Of a stretch of DNA of 64,000 nucleotides, positions 50,092 through 59,095 are shown piece by piece. Source of the stretch: Sphingobacterium sp. UBA5670. GTDB lineage: Bacteria; Bacteroidota; Bacteroidia; Sphingobacteriales; Sphingobacteriaceae. Location: contig NZ_DIIM01000005.1 of assembly GCF_002420705.1 (NCBI RefSeq), positions 24,447 to 88,446 on the forward strand. Reading direction: 5' to 3'. A program made the translations under genes and the position numbers. Position 1 is the first letter of the stretch; each line of letters opens with the position of its first letter. The notes beneath the pieces were generated by a model that saw only the letters and a list, made by a program, of their open reading frames with translations, was not told the DNA's origin and made no database searches.

Positions 50092-51288
50092 ATGACAAAT
50101 AACGAGTTAAGAGCACTTGCCGAATCTTCACGTAAAGGTGATATCGCCGAGATGGAACAGATCCTTGCGGCAGCAAATGGTAGAATTGAGTTTTACGATT
50201 ACGAATTGAATAATGTCGTTAGTCAATTGATTAGATCCCATCATTATGGGATCCTGGATAAATTTATAGGCAAAGGGCTAATCTCAACGGACTTGTATGA
50301 TTACGATCGCTTTAGCACAACAGTGATCAGTACCTTGCTAAAACCTCAGATAGCATTAGAAGGGCAATTTGAAAATTATCTAATTTGGTTAAAAGGGTAT
50401 TTGGAACAGCTTGATGACATCAATGAAGAGGTAGGCGGGATTACCTTGTTTGAATATGCTCTACAGGAGAATATTGCTATTCCCATACTAAAAGTTTTTG
50501 TTGATGCTGGCGCAGATATACAGCGTATGGATCAATATGGACAAACATTTCTTTTTAAAGTTTGTAATTTGCGTATGCAGCAAGCGGATCGTGTTGCTGA
50601 ACTGATAGATTGGTTATTAGCAGAAGGTATTGATCCCAATATTGGAAGTGTAGAACAGAAAACGGCATTACATATGGCCGTCGATACGTTGAAAACAGAA
50701 GTTGTGATTAAGTTGCTGGATGCAGGGGCGGATCCAAGTCTGAAGGATTGGCATGGTGAAAGTGCCTTTTATTATGCCGCTGTAAGGCATTTTAATTCAG
50801 ATCTGTTAGCAGCGCTTCTCCGTTATGGAATACCAGATTTTCATAGTGTCAATAAACAAGGGGAAAACTTGCTCAATGCATTCCTCCGAATGATGCATAC
50901 GGACAGCGAAACGAATATGAGCGTTCTGATTTTGCTTTTGGAGCAGGGGGCGGATCTAACTGCTGCATCACTTTGGTATCAGAAAGAGAAAACAGGCGTT
51001 GACTGGCTGGCAGAGAAGTCAGTCAACGTTTTACAGGCAGTTGTAGACAAAGGATATTTAGATCTTAGCTACGTGGATAACGAGGGAAATACGCTACTAC
51101 ATAAAGTCTGCCAAGTGGATCTCAATTATGATGAAAATAAAGCTAGAGATCTTTACAAAAAGGTAAGATATCTTGTCGAGGAAGGAATTGATCCTCAGGT
51201 GGAAAATATAGCGGATAAAAAGGCTGTCGATTATGCTATGGAGGATAATATCAAGGTAAAGACAGTCGAATGGCTATTAAAACAATAA
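50092..51288 (+). CDS. Ankyrin-repeat protein
   Basis: 398 aa without a signal peptide or membrane helix, so cytoplasmic. Ankyrin helix pairs are clearest in residues ~120-270: Leu-Lys-Val-Phe-Val-Asp-Ala-Gly-Ala-Asp near 136, Thr-Ala-Leu-His-Met-Ala-Val near 190, and Leu-Leu-Asp-Ala-Gly-Ala-Asp-Pro near 206; further repeats reach the C-terminus (Gly-Asn-Thr-Leu-Leu-His-Lys-Val near 330). The N-terminal ~100 residues are helical and less repetitive. It presumably binds a protein partner. It is followed after 19 nt by a second ankyrin gene, so the two probably form an operon; no catalytic gene adjoins. Confidence 0.88.
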   Translation: MTNNELRALAESSRKGDIAEMEQILAAANGRIEFYDYELNNVVSQLIRSHHYGILDKFIGKGLISTDLYDYDRFSTTVISTLLKPQIALEGQFENYLIWLKGYLEQLDDINEEVGGITLFEYALQENIAIPILKVFVDAGADIQRMDQYGQTFLFKVCNLRMQQADRVAELIDWLLAEGIDPNIGSVEQKTALHMAVDTLKTEVVIKLLDAGADPSLKDWHGESAFYYAAVRHFNSDLLAALLRYGIPDFHSVNKQGENLLNAFLRMMHTDSETNMSVLILLLEQGADLTAASLWYQKEKTGVDWLAEKSVNVLQAVVDKGYLDLSYVDNEGNTLLHKVCQVDLNYDENKARDLYKKVRYLVEEGIDPQVENIADKKAVDYAMEDNIKVKTVEWLLKQ

Positions 51289-51307
51289 ATACGGATAGAA
51301 AATTATT

Positions 51308-52654
51308 ATGTCTCAATCATTTATAATTGCTTGCGAAAGTGGCAAACGCAAGATTGCGGAAATATTATTGGAGAAAAATCAAGTCGATGTATCCTACACG
51401 GATGAAAATGGGCGTACTGCATTACATTATGCTGCGCATCGGGGTTATTTGGATTTGGTGAAGAAGTTAGTTGAGGCCGGCGCTATATTGGACTATGAGG
51501 ATCATCGCGGCGAAACACCTTTATATTTTGCCCTGTTGCAAAAGCAGAAGCAAACAGCAGTCTACTTACTGGAGAATGACGCTAATATACAGATCAATGA
51601 TTTTTTAGGAAATAGTCTATTGCATATTGCGGCACAGACGGGACAGCAGGAGATGGCTGAAAAATTGATTGCCCGGGGGCTGGATGTAAATGCATTAAAT
51701 AATGCCGCTGAATCACCTTTATTGATGGCTGTAAAAGCCAAATATCCACCTTTGGTACAACTGCTGGCAGCACAAGGTGCTCATGTGGATGCAACAGATA
51801 AAGATGGAAATTCGCCCTTAAATTTGGCAGTAGCGTTGGGATCTGTGCCAATTGTAAATATCCTATTGGATCACGGTGCGGCAGTGAATTTATTAAATGA
51901 CTTGAGTGAAGGGCCTTTGTTGCTTGCGGTAAAAATGGGCAACCGTATGCTGGCACAGAAACTGTTGGAGCAGGGAAGCGATATCTTTAAAGAATCTGCT
52001 GAAGGAATTTCTCCTGTGTGGTATGTCTGTAACAGCAATCAAAAGGAACTCCTCGCTCTATTTCTGGAAAAAGGGCTCTCTGCAGACTATGCGCGTCCCG
52101 TAGATTCTTTTGATGGAAAAGATGGTAAATATTTAGAAAAGTTGATCCAGCGAACAGGTAGCCGTACCTTTATACTTGGGTTTGAACCTCATTATGCGGG
52201 GGAGACCTTATTACATACGGCAACAAAGATGGGATATCTTTCCTTGGTCAAACAGCTTTTAGATTGCGGCGCAACAATCGATAAACAGGATGCTTCTGGC
52301 AATACCGCTCTTCATTATGCGGCGGCCTATGGTAAAAAAGATGTGCTGCGTTATCTCTTATCTCACGGAGCAGCTACAGATATAACGAACGTATTGGAAC
52401 AGAAAGCGATCGATTATTCCAATATGCAAGGTTATAACGAGATAACAGCTTTATTGATCGACTTCGGAGCAAAAACCAATATTGTTGAGGATGGTCCGGT
52501 CAACTCAGGGAAAAAGACACTTTCTGAAGCGTCGGCAGGAATGGATATGGCAGGTAAAAAGCAGGCTTTATTTGATCTGAAAGAGCTGTTGGACGCAGGA
52601 ATTATCAATCAGGAAGAATTTGATTCGGAGAAGACGAAAATTTTAGCGTCCTGA
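51308..52654 (+). CDS. Ankyrin-repeat protein with C-terminal SHOCT domain
   Basis: 448 aa. Residues ~1-390 are built from about eleven ankyrin repeats with good consensus, for example Gly-Arg-Thr-Ala-Leu-His-Tyr-Ala-Ala-His-Arg-Gly near 34 and Gly-Asn-Thr-Ala-Leu-His-Tyr-Ala-Ala near 333. A short polar linker leads to residues ~418-448, where Leu-Lys-Glu-Leu-Leu-Asp-Ala-Gly-Ile-Ile-Asn-Gln-Glu-Glu-Phe-Asp matches the SHOCT motif (short C-terminal helix pair, Gly-Ile-Ile/Leu-Thr-x-Glu-Glu-Phe). SHOCT is usually attached to other domains and thought to mediate oligomerisation. It is cytoplasmic and probably co-transcribed with the upstream ankyrin gene. Confidence 0.88.
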   Translation: MSQSFIIACESGKRKIAEILLEKNQVDVSYTDENGRTALHYAAHRGYLDLVKKLVEAGAILDYEDHRGETPLYFALLQKQKQTAVYLLENDANIQINDFLGNSLLHIAAQTGQQEMAEKLIARGLDVNALNNAAESPLLMAVKAKYPPLVQLLAAQGAHVDATDKDGNSPLNLAVALGSVPIVNILLDHGAAVNLLNDLSEGPLLLAVKMGNRMLAQKLLEQGSDIFKESAEGISPVWYVCNSNQKELLALFLEKGLSADYARPVDSFDGKDGKYLEKLIQRTGSRTFILGFEPHYAGETLLHTATKMGYLSLVKQLLDCGATIDKQDASGNTALHYAAAYGKKDVLRYLLSHGAATDITNVLEQKAIDYSNMQGYNEITALLIDFGAKTNIVEDGPVNSGKKTLSEASAGMDMAGKKQALFDLKELLDAGIINQEEFDSEKTKILAS

Positions 52655-52751
52655 ATTTAGAACTCAGTGTAATTTTTTCGGAGGCGGAAAATGTCGTGCT
52701 TTTCCGCACGATTTTATGCAAAGCAGCAATTCAGTCTATAAATCTATAAAT

Positions 52752-52783
52752 AAAAAAAAGCGACTCTTTGAAGTCGCTTTTTT
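52752..52783. terminator. Bidirectional terminator (tRNA-Glu / ankyrin unit)
   Basis: AAAAAAGCGACT (52754-52765) pairs with AGTCGCTTTTTT (52772-52783) over a 6-nt loop, with A and T tracts on both sides. It ends the tRNA on the minus strand just after its 3' end. Confidence 0.85.
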
Positions 52784-52784
52784 G

Positions 52785-52856
52785 TAGCCCGTAGGGGAAT
52801 CGAACCCCTGTTTCAAGAATGAAAATCTTGCGTCCTAACCCCTAGACGAACGGGCC
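52785..52856 (-). tRNA. tRNA-Glu (UUC anticodon)
   Basis: On the minus strand a complete cloverleaf is visible: acceptor GGCCCGT/ACGGGCT (a G-U pair at position 1), D-arm TCTAGGGGTTAGGA, anticodon stem CAAGA/TCTTG with loop TTTTCAT (anticodon TTC), and a T-arm with GGTTCGATTCC. The discriminator A is at 52785. CCA is not encoded and must be added by enzyme. Length 72 nt. It stands alone between the ankyrin unit and the phosphopantetheinyl transferase gene. Confidence 0.95.
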
Positions 52857-52966
52857 ATATCGTTTTCGATGATGCAAATATAGAAGCTTTTTCAAAAAGC
52901 ACAAAAAAAAAGTGCTCTACGTGTGCTAATTCATTGAAATTGAGAAAAATTATTTTTTTCAAACTC

Positions 52967-53608
52967 CTATTCTACAGCGTAGGCTAGCATATATTCGTTG
53001 AATTTTTCATAATGAACTTCGAAAATATGCGTATTTTGATTGCTGTCGAGTTCAAGTTTTAATATCCCTTGTGTTTGATACTCGAACGGCTGTATCCTCA
53101 TATTATTCAAAAAGGAAACACCCGCGTTTCCTTGAAGTTTATAGATTGCTTCTTTGGCACACCAACAGGCATAAAGCTGTTCGTATCGGCTCTCATCCTG
53201 CTTGATAAAAGCGAGCTCGGCTGGTTTTAAGAATTTATGTTGGATACGTTCCACTTTTGTTTTAATGATTTCCATATCAATACCAACCTCTCCTTTTGTA
53301 CTGATCATGGCCGCCGCATAATCAAATGAGTGCGAAAGGGATATTTTTTGCGGAAAATTAGCAAGATAGGGCTTGCCATTTGAATCAGAAGGACATTCGA
53401 TGTAGCGTGACGTGTTTAACAGGGTGCGGAGTAGTACACGCGTTGCAAGCCAGTGCAACCTTCTTTTTCCTTTATTGAAGGTGGCCAATTTAGCTTTTTC
53501 GCGTTCATCCAATTGAAGTTTCGACAGTAAGTCGTCATCCGATTCTTCAATCCGCCAAATCGCAAATTTGGTTTGATGATCAATTTCACGTAGATACACT
53601 AGACTCAT
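52967..53608 (-). CDS. 4'-phosphopantetheinyl transferase (Sfp type)
   Basis: 213 aa from the ATG at 53608, which begins Met-Ser-Leu-Val-Tyr-Leu-Arg; a longer open frame to 53698 has no supporting homology and crosses the promoter. It transfers phosphopantetheine from CoA to carrier proteins. The Mg2+/CoA motifs are Gly-Glu-Val-Gly-Ile-Asp-Met-Glu near residue 108 and Trp-Cys-Ala-Lys-Glu-Ala-Ile-Tyr-Lys near 155. A Sfp-type enzyme can serve fatty-acid ACP or secondary-metabolite carriers; no such cluster is visible here. It is divergent from dcd. Confidence 0.9.
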   Translation of the reverse strand: MSLVYLREIDHQTKFAIWRIEESDDDLLSKLQLDEREKAKLATFNKGKRRLHWLATRVLLRTLLNTSRYIECPSDSNGKPYLANFPQKISLSHSFDYAAAMISTKGEVGIDMEIIKTKVERIQHKFLKPAELAFIKQDESRYEQLYACWCAKEAIYKLQGNAGVSFLNNMRIQPFEYQTQGILKLELDSNQNTHIFEVHYEKFNEYMLAYAVE

Positions 53609-53611
53609 ACC

Positions 53612-53619
53612 CAAATTTA
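53612..53619 (-). promoter_or_regulatory. -7 element before the phosphopantetheinyl transferase gene
   Basis: The minus strand reads TAAATTTG, ending 3 nt before the ATG at 53608. The -33 region is not clear. It supports the short start and a leaderless transcript. Confidence 0.4.
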
Positions 53620-53727
53620 AAAAACAAATTGCAGATTTTTGTTTTGAAAAATGAAGTAAAATTACGGAGAGAACTGTATTTTTGAATTTGTATAGCATTG
53701 CCTGATGCTTTAGCTATTTTGATACAC

Positions 53728-54264
53728 ATGATTTTATCTGATAAAAGAATTCTCGAGGAGATTGAAAATGGCAGTATTGTCATTCAACCATTTGACCGTA
53801 AATGTTTAGGAACAAATTCCTATGACGTGCATCTGGGAAAATATTTGGCAACGTATGCAGATCGTGTACTGGACGCCAAGAAACACAACGAAATTCAACA
53901 TTTTGAAATACCGGAAGAAGGGTATGTTTTGGAACCAAATACTCTTTATTTAGGTGTTACTCAAGAGTATACCGAAACACATAAGCATGTGCCTTTTTTG
54001 GAAGGGAAATCTAGTACAGGCCGTTTGGGAATCGATATCCATGCAACAGCTGGTAAGGGGGATGTGGGATTCTGCAATACCTGGACTTTAGAGATTTCTG
54101 TTGCGCAACCTGTGAGGGTTTATGCAGGAATGCCTATCGGTCAATTGATTTATTTTGCCGTAGAAGGGGATATTGAGACATTCTATAATACCAAAGGTAA
54201 TGCAAAATACAATGGTAAGACGATCCGTCCGGTGGAATCTATGATGTGGAAGAATAATTTCTGA
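53728..54264 (+). CDS. dcd: dCTP deaminase
   Basis: 178 aa from the ATG at 53728 (Met-Ile-Leu-Ser-Asp-Lys); the open frame extends 10 codons further but the family starts here. It deaminates dCTP to dUTP for thymidylate synthesis. Ser-Tyr-Asp-Val-His-Leu near residue 31 and the core Glu-Gly-Lys-Ser-Ser-Thr-Gly-Arg-Leu-Gly-Ile near 92, which holds the catalytic Glu and the nucleotide-binding Ser/Arg, are intact, followed by His-Ala-Thr-Ala-Gly and Trp-Thr-Leu-Glu. It is convergent with the glycosyltransferase gene 10 nt downstream. Confidence 0.93.
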   Translation: MILSDKRILEEIENGSIVIQPFDRKCLGTNSYDVHLGKYLATYADRVLDAKKHNEIQHFEIPEEGYVLEPNTLYLGVTQEYTETHKHVPFLEGKSSTGRLGIDIHATAGKGDVGFCNTWTLEISVAQPVRVYAGMPIGQLIYFAVEGDIETFYNTKGNAKYNGKTIRPVESMMWKNNF

Positions 54265-54274
54265 TGCGGAAATA

Positions 54275-55513
54275 TTAAAATTTATTCTTTTCTTCAATCC
54301 ATAGGGACATATATTTTGTGCTTTGCATCGTGTGATGCAATAAGATCTGACTAATAAAGTTTTGTTGTCGATGCCTATCAATCTGTACTTTTAGTAATGA
54401 TAGGTTCGTCATAAAGTCCGATTGGTACTTTTGTTTTTCGTAACGTTCGTTTATGATACGGATGCCATGTGCTTGTGCTGTGTTCCAGAGGTTCTCATTT
54501 TCATATAGTTCAGCGGTTTTTCGGCAGAAGGCTTCGGGATTATCTTCGATAAAACCATTCCAGGCTAAATTACCTTTCATGGCTTCCGCTCCAACTGTTG
54601 TGGTGATGGATGGTGTGCCTGTCTGCATGGCGTCGATGAACTTTCCTTTGACTCCAGCTCCGAATTGGATCGGGGCGACCAGTAGACGGTAGTTCTCCAT
54701 CGTAAGCCGCGCTGATTCTGCTCTGCCTTTAATGAAGAAGTTTTCTTTTGGATTGTTTAATTGAAGGACCTTTTGTGTTGCATAAGCGCCATAAATATGG
54801 AGTTCAACCTGAGGCAGCAGCTTTCTTAAGTGTGGCCAGATTTGGGTTTTTAGATATTGTACCGTATGCCAATTCGGCTCATGAATAAAGTTTCCGATAA
54901 ATAGTAAGTTCTTGCGTTCTCCGAATGTTTTCCATTGTTTAATTTCGGTTGAACCGATTTCATTTTCGAGGAATGGAAGATAATAAAGGATATCGGGTGA
55001 AATTCGAAAGACTTCGATGAGGAGCTTCATTTCCGATTCGGAAATAATCAATGATAGATCGCAGCGTAGAATCGAGGCTATTTCCCGTTTAGCAGTATCG
55101 GTAAACAATTCTTGAAAAGAGAAGTCTCCTTTATTTTTAACGCAGGTATGTCTCGCTTGTCGCAGAAAATGTAGATCTTCCGTGTCGAGTACACGGAGTG
55201 CATTTGGACAATGCTGGGCGACACGCCAACCATATTGTTCTTCAACCATAAAACGATCAAAAACAACAATATCGGGCTGTAGTTTAGCAATGAACTCGTC
55301 AAAGCTGTTGCTATTGAGTACAATTGCCTGTTCATGTATTCCGAGAGACTGCAAAGCGGCGCTATAGGGCGATTTGGCAGCAGCTGAAGCAAATGTAATA
55401 TGATAAGAGCGATTGATGAACGTGTCAATTAATTGCATCATGCGAAAACCCGCAGCAGAAGATGTTGGCTCTGGCCACACAAGTCCGATGAACAAAACCT
55501 TTTTATCTTTCAT
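54275..55513 (-). CDS. Glycosyltransferase (GT-B fold, GT4-like)
   Basis: 412 aa. The N-terminal Rossmann half begins Lys-Val-Leu-Phe-Ile-Gly-Leu-Val-Trp-Pro-Glu-Pro, and the C-terminal half has Phe-Ile-Gly-Asn-Phe-Ile-His-Glu-Pro-Asn near residue 211, then Leu-Val-Ala-Pro-Ile-Gln-Phe-Gly-Ala-Gly-Val-Lys-Gly-Lys near 294, the donor-binding loop of GT4 enzymes, and Gly-Ala-Glu-Ala-Met near 326. It lacks membrane helices. The sugar donor and acceptor are not readable. No other polysaccharide gene is adjacent, so it is an isolated glycosyltransferase. Confidence 0.85.
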   Translation of the reverse strand: MKDKKVLFIGLVWPEPTSSAAGFRMMQLIDTFINRSYHITFASAAAKSPYSAALQSLGIHEQAIVLNSNSFDEFIAKLQPDIVVFDRFMVEEQYGWRVAQHCPNALRVLDTEDLHFLRQARHTCVKNKGDFSFQELFTDTAKREIASILRCDLSLIISESEMKLLIEVFRISPDILYYLPFLENEIGSTEIKQWKTFGERKNLLFIGNFIHEPNWHTVQYLKTQIWPHLRKLLPQVELHIYGAYATQKVLQLNNPKENFFIKGRAESARLTMENYRLLVAPIQFGAGVKGKFIDAMQTGTPSITTTVGAEAMKGNLAWNGFIEDNPEAFCRKTAELYENENLWNTAQAHGIRIINERYEKQKYQSDFMTNLSLLKVQIDRHRQQNFISQILLHHTMQSTKYMSLWIEEKNKF

Positions 55514-55637
55514 GCTGGAAAATTACTGATTAATGTGAAAAGAATTGACGAAAAATTAACAATTAGTCATTTTCAAACGATTAGCTTTATTTTAGTGTTT
55601 ATAATATACTTCAAGGTTATTTATTATTAACGACCAT

Positions 55638-58232
55638 ATGGCCAAAACTATTGCTCAACGGATTCAACATTTTTCACCAAAGACCTATTGGAAGGAACTA
55701 ATAGCCGTTTTGGTTATCTTATTGGCCTTTGTATTTTTTAGAAATGAAAGGAAGGAGCTTGCTGCAATTATTCCGCAATTGCGGGCGTCCAATCTAACCT
55801 GGGTTGCAGTCGGCGTCGGGATTACGTTAGTATACATTGTTCTTCAGGGATTAATGTATGTACAGAGCTTTAAGGCGATCGGCCTTTCCATTAATCTGAG
55901 GATTGCAATTGACCTGTTCTTGAAACGGAATCTACTCAGTGTGTTTCTGCCTGCAGGAGGGATTAGTTCTTTGGCATATACTACAACGCAGTTGCGGAAA
56001 AGGAATTTAAATACGACCCAAATTCACCAAGCAGGGGCTTTATATGGCTACGTTGGGTTGCTAACGGTCTTTTTGATTGGTGTGCCCGTGATATTGTACA
56101 CAGTCTGGCATAACAAAAATTTTGGGGATGCCTGGATTTCATTGCTGGTTTTGGGACTGCTTCTGGGGGTCGTATTTTGGCTCGTATGGTCTTTTCGAAC
56201 GCACAAAGGTATCTATCGCTGGGTCGAATTAAAATTTCCTGCTGTAGCTTCTAATATCGATGAAATATTCTCAGGGGAGGTCAAGTTAAAATATTTGTTC
56301 GGTACCATGTTCGCATCCATGGTCGTCGAATGCTGCGGTATCGCGCACGCATTTGTGAGCATGTATGCCCTTGGTTTAGACCACTCTTTTGAGGCTGCGG
56401 CTATTGCTTATACTGTTTCGGTCGTGTTGATGATTGTTTCTCCTTTTCTACGAGGACTTGGGGCGGTTGAGCTGACTATGCTGTATATTTTTAAAGCATA
56501 TGGTTATTCACAGGCAGAAGGACTGGGCATTACTATTCTATACCGCGCGTTTGAGTTTTGGCTCCCGTTAATTTTGGGACTTCTGGCATTCGCATGGCGT
56601 GGAAAACAGCTGCTGGCCCGTATTGGACCTGCACTGCTGATCTTTTTCTTAGGAATGGTGAATCTCGTCTCTGTATTGACACCGCCTTTGGCGGACAGGA
56701 TGAAACTTGATCGTTTTTATTTGCCTTTAGAAGCCATTCATGCTTCTAAGTTCATGGTTTTGGTTTTGGGTTTGGGGTTATTGGTTACTTCGGCCTATTT
56801 AATTAAAGGTTTTCGGATCGCATTTTGGATTGCTGTGGTTTTTAGTGCGCTGTCGTTTTTTGGGCATGTGTTTAAAGCTTTGGACTATGAAGAGGCCTCA
56901 GTAGCGTTACTGACCTTGGTTTTATTGGCGATAAGCTATAAGCAATATCGGATCAAAAGTAATATTCGTTGGGTAAGAATTGGATTTATTACCTTTTTTG
57001 TGGCCTTGATAGCGATCTGCCTATTTGATGTATTGAGTTTTAATTTTATTGATAAACAGCATTTTGGTTTAGACTTTACCTGGCGACAATCAATTTACCA
57101 TACTGCGCGAAGTTTCTTGCTATTTTCAGATGATGAACTGATGCCCCAAACGGCTTTTGGACAGGAGTTTCTGCGGATCACACAAGTTTTGGGACTTTTC
57201 TGCTGGTTTCTGTTGATTTACGCACTTGCGCGTCCTCGTCTGATTGATGATGAAGATTCTAGTAAGTCTGAAATCGAAAGGGCAGAACAATTATTGCTTG
57301 AGTTTGGGCAATCTCCGATGGACTTCTTTAAATTGGGAAAAGATAAGAGTCTGTTCTTTTCAGAAGTATCGGAGGGCTTCACAGCTTATCGTCTGGCAAA
57401 CGAGTTTGCAATCGTTCTAGATGAGCCTGTCTGCGAACAAGGGGATAAGGAAGAGCTGGTTCAGGAGTTTGATGAATACTGTTATGCAAATGGATTAAAA
57501 GCCATTTATTATCGCGTTGATGAAAATAGTTTGGTTCATTTTTCATCACTACGTAAACAGAAGATCACCATTGGGCAGGAGGCCGTATTAGAATTAGATG
57601 CATTTAAGCTCGAGGGGAAAGACCGTAAATCATTACGTAATGGGCTGAACGCAATTCAAAAAAAGGGGTTTACGACAGAAGTCTTGAAAGCTCCTCAAAC
57701 AAGGGAAATTATCGATCAGCTTAAGGTTATCTCCAACGAATGGCTAAAAGAATTTGATAAAAAGGAAATGGTTTTTTCGCAAGGCATGTTTGACGAAAGG
57801 GAGTTGATCTCGCAGGATATTATTGTGCTGAAAAATGATACAAATCAAATCGTAGCATTTTTGAATATTGTTCCCGACTACGCGAAAGATGAGTGTACTT
57901 ATGATATGATCAGAAAGTCTCTAGAGGCCCCAGGCGGAAGTATGGACGCGTTGATTGTTGAGCTTATCAACTATGCTAAACAAAAACAGTATGTCTACCT
58001 GAATTTGGGAATGGTACCAATGACAGGCCTGGGGTCAACGGACAGTCCGGCCGAAAAAATAATGAAGTTTGCGTCGACGCGATTGGGAAACTTCAAGCAT
58101 TACCATAGCCTGCGCGACTTTAAGGAGAAGTATGCGACATTTTGGGAAAATAAATACCTTATATTTGATAATGACTTTGATCTTATACAGCTTCCTGTAG
58201 CATTGGTCAAAGTGATGAAACCGTATGAATAG
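55638..58232 (+). CDS. mprF: MprF-like phosphatidylglycerol flippase/aminoacyl-transferase
   Basis: 864 aa. Residues ~1-500 form about 13 membrane helices of the lysylphosphatidylglycerol flippase type (Arg-Gly-Leu-Gly-Ala-Val-Glu-Leu near 275). Residues ~530-860 are the cytoplasmic DUF2156 transferase (GNAT-like) domain, with Leu-Arg-Asn-Gly-Leu-Asn-Ala-Ile near 668 and Leu-Asn-Leu-Gly-Met-Val-Pro-Met near 790. The family moves an amino acid from aminoacyl-tRNA (Lys or Ala) to phosphatidylglycerol and flips the product outward, reducing negative surface charge and sensitivity to cationic peptides. The amino-acid specificity cannot be told. The AcvB/VirJ-like gene follows after 21 nt. Confidence 0.88.
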   Translation: MAKTIAQRIQHFSPKTYWKELIAVLVILLAFVFFRNERKELAAIIPQLRASNLTWVAVGVGITLVYIVLQGLMYVQSFKAIGLSINLRIAIDLFLKRNLLSVFLPAGGISSLAYTTTQLRKRNLNTTQIHQAGALYGYVGLLTVFLIGVPVILYTVWHNKNFGDAWISLLVLGLLLGVVFWLVWSFRTHKGIYRWVELKFPAVASNIDEIFSGEVKLKYLFGTMFASMVVECCGIAHAFVSMYALGLDHSFEAAAIAYTVSVVLMIVSPFLRGLGAVELTMLYIFKAYGYSQAEGLGITILYRAFEFWLPLILGLLAFAWRGKQLLARIGPALLIFFLGMVNLVSVLTPPLADRMKLDRFYLPLEAIHASKFMVLVLGLGLLVTSAYLIKGFRIAFWIAVVFSALSFFGHVFKALDYEEASVALLTLVLLAISYKQYRIKSNIRWVRIGFITFFVALIAICLFDVLSFNFIDKQHFGLDFTWRQSIYHTARSFLLFSDDELMPQTAFGQEFLRITQVLGLFCWFLLIYALARPRLIDDEDSSKSEIERAEQLLLEFGQSPMDFFKLGKDKSLFFSEVSEGFTAYRLANEFAIVLDEPVCEQGDKEELVQEFDEYCYANGLKAIYYRVDENSLVHFSSLRKQKITIGQEAVLELDAFKLEGKDRKSLRNGLNAIQKKGFTTEVLKAPQTREIIDQLKVISNEWLKEFDKKEMVFSQGMFDERELISQDIIVLKNDTNQIVAFLNIVPDYAKDECTYDMIRKSLEAPGGSMDALIVELINYAKQKQYVYLNLGMVPMTGLGSTDSPAEKIMKFASTRLGNFKHYHSLRDFKEKYATFWENKYLIFDNDFDLIQLPVALVKVMKPYE

Positions 58233-58253
58233 GTTGATAGAGCTCTCGTACAG

Positions 58254-58922
58254 ATGAAAAAATTAACTACGTTATTTATAATTGGGAGCATAGCATTTCA
58301 TGCTTTTGCACAACAACGTTTGATTGACATGAAATATTGGAATAATAAAGCCATACTGCCTTTGGTGCTCTATTTGAGTGGAGATGGCGGTTTCAATTCG
58401 TTCTCAAACAAACTCTGTGAGCTGATTGCTGGGGCCGGATATACAGTTGCCGCTATTGATTCTAAAAATTATTTCTGGAAGAAGAAAAGCCCAAAAGAGA
58501 TTGCTGCTGATGTTTCGAATACTCTCAAAAATTTGCTGTCTTCGCGACAAAACACGCGTCTTTTTGTTGTAGGATATTCCTTTGGGGCAGATGCAGTGCC
58601 CTTTATTATCAACCGGCTAGATCCCGGCGTTAAAAAAAATGTCAAAAGCATTGTGTTATTGGAGCCATCGGTATCGACAGATCTGGAGATCCATATCGCC
58701 GATATTTTGGGGCGGAGCAATACAAAGCGCAGCCTTGATGTTGTTGATGAGATTAATCGTATGGAAGGCATCAAAATGGGGTTAATCCTTGGCGATGATG
58801 AGGCTGACTTCCCAATACAAAAGATAACACTCAAGAATTTTACAAAAAAACACCTTGCTGGGGGACATCATTTTAGTGGTAACGAAGAGCAGGTCGCTAA
58901 GAATATTGTCGCACTCTTCTAA
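58254..58922 (+). CDS. AcvB/VirJ-like alpha/beta-hydrolase
   Basis: 222 aa with a signal peptide (residues 1-19, His-Ala-Phe-Ala-Gln), hence periplasmic. Leu-Ser-Gly-Asp-Gly-Gly-Phe near 41 is the AcvB/VirJ signature. The nucleophile is Ser109 in Gly-Tyr-Ser-Phe-Gly-Ala-Asp, an acidic candidate is Asp181/182, and the catalytic His is His205 or His206 in Gly-Gly-His-His-Phe-Ser-Gly. Rhizobial AcvB, encoded next to lpiA, hydrolyses lysyl-phosphatidylglycerol. The same pairing with mprF here predicts the same job. It is only the C-terminal-type module, shorter than the full AcvB. Confidence 0.8.
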   Translation: MKKLTTLFIIGSIAFHAFAQQRLIDMKYWNNKAILPLVLYLSGDGGFNSFSNKLCELIAGAGYTVAAIDSKNYFWKKKSPKEIAADVSNTLKNLLSSRQNTRLFVVGYSFGADAVPFIINRLDPGVKKNVKSIVLLEPSVSTDLEIHIADILGRSNTKRSLDVVDEINRMEGIKMGLILGDDEADFPIQKITLKNFTKKHLAGGHHFSGNEEQVAKNIVALF

Positions 58923-59095
58923 ACATTCAGCTCTTTCTTTGTGGGGCTCTTAATGAGAATTTAATTTGAGGATTCAAACAGCGATTTACTTTTTTATGAA
59001 CTTGAAGGACTTTAAAATCTCATATTTCTTATCCTAGATCAAATAAATTGAAGAAAGAAGATGGTAATTTTGATATAGAATTTAAATAGACAAAA

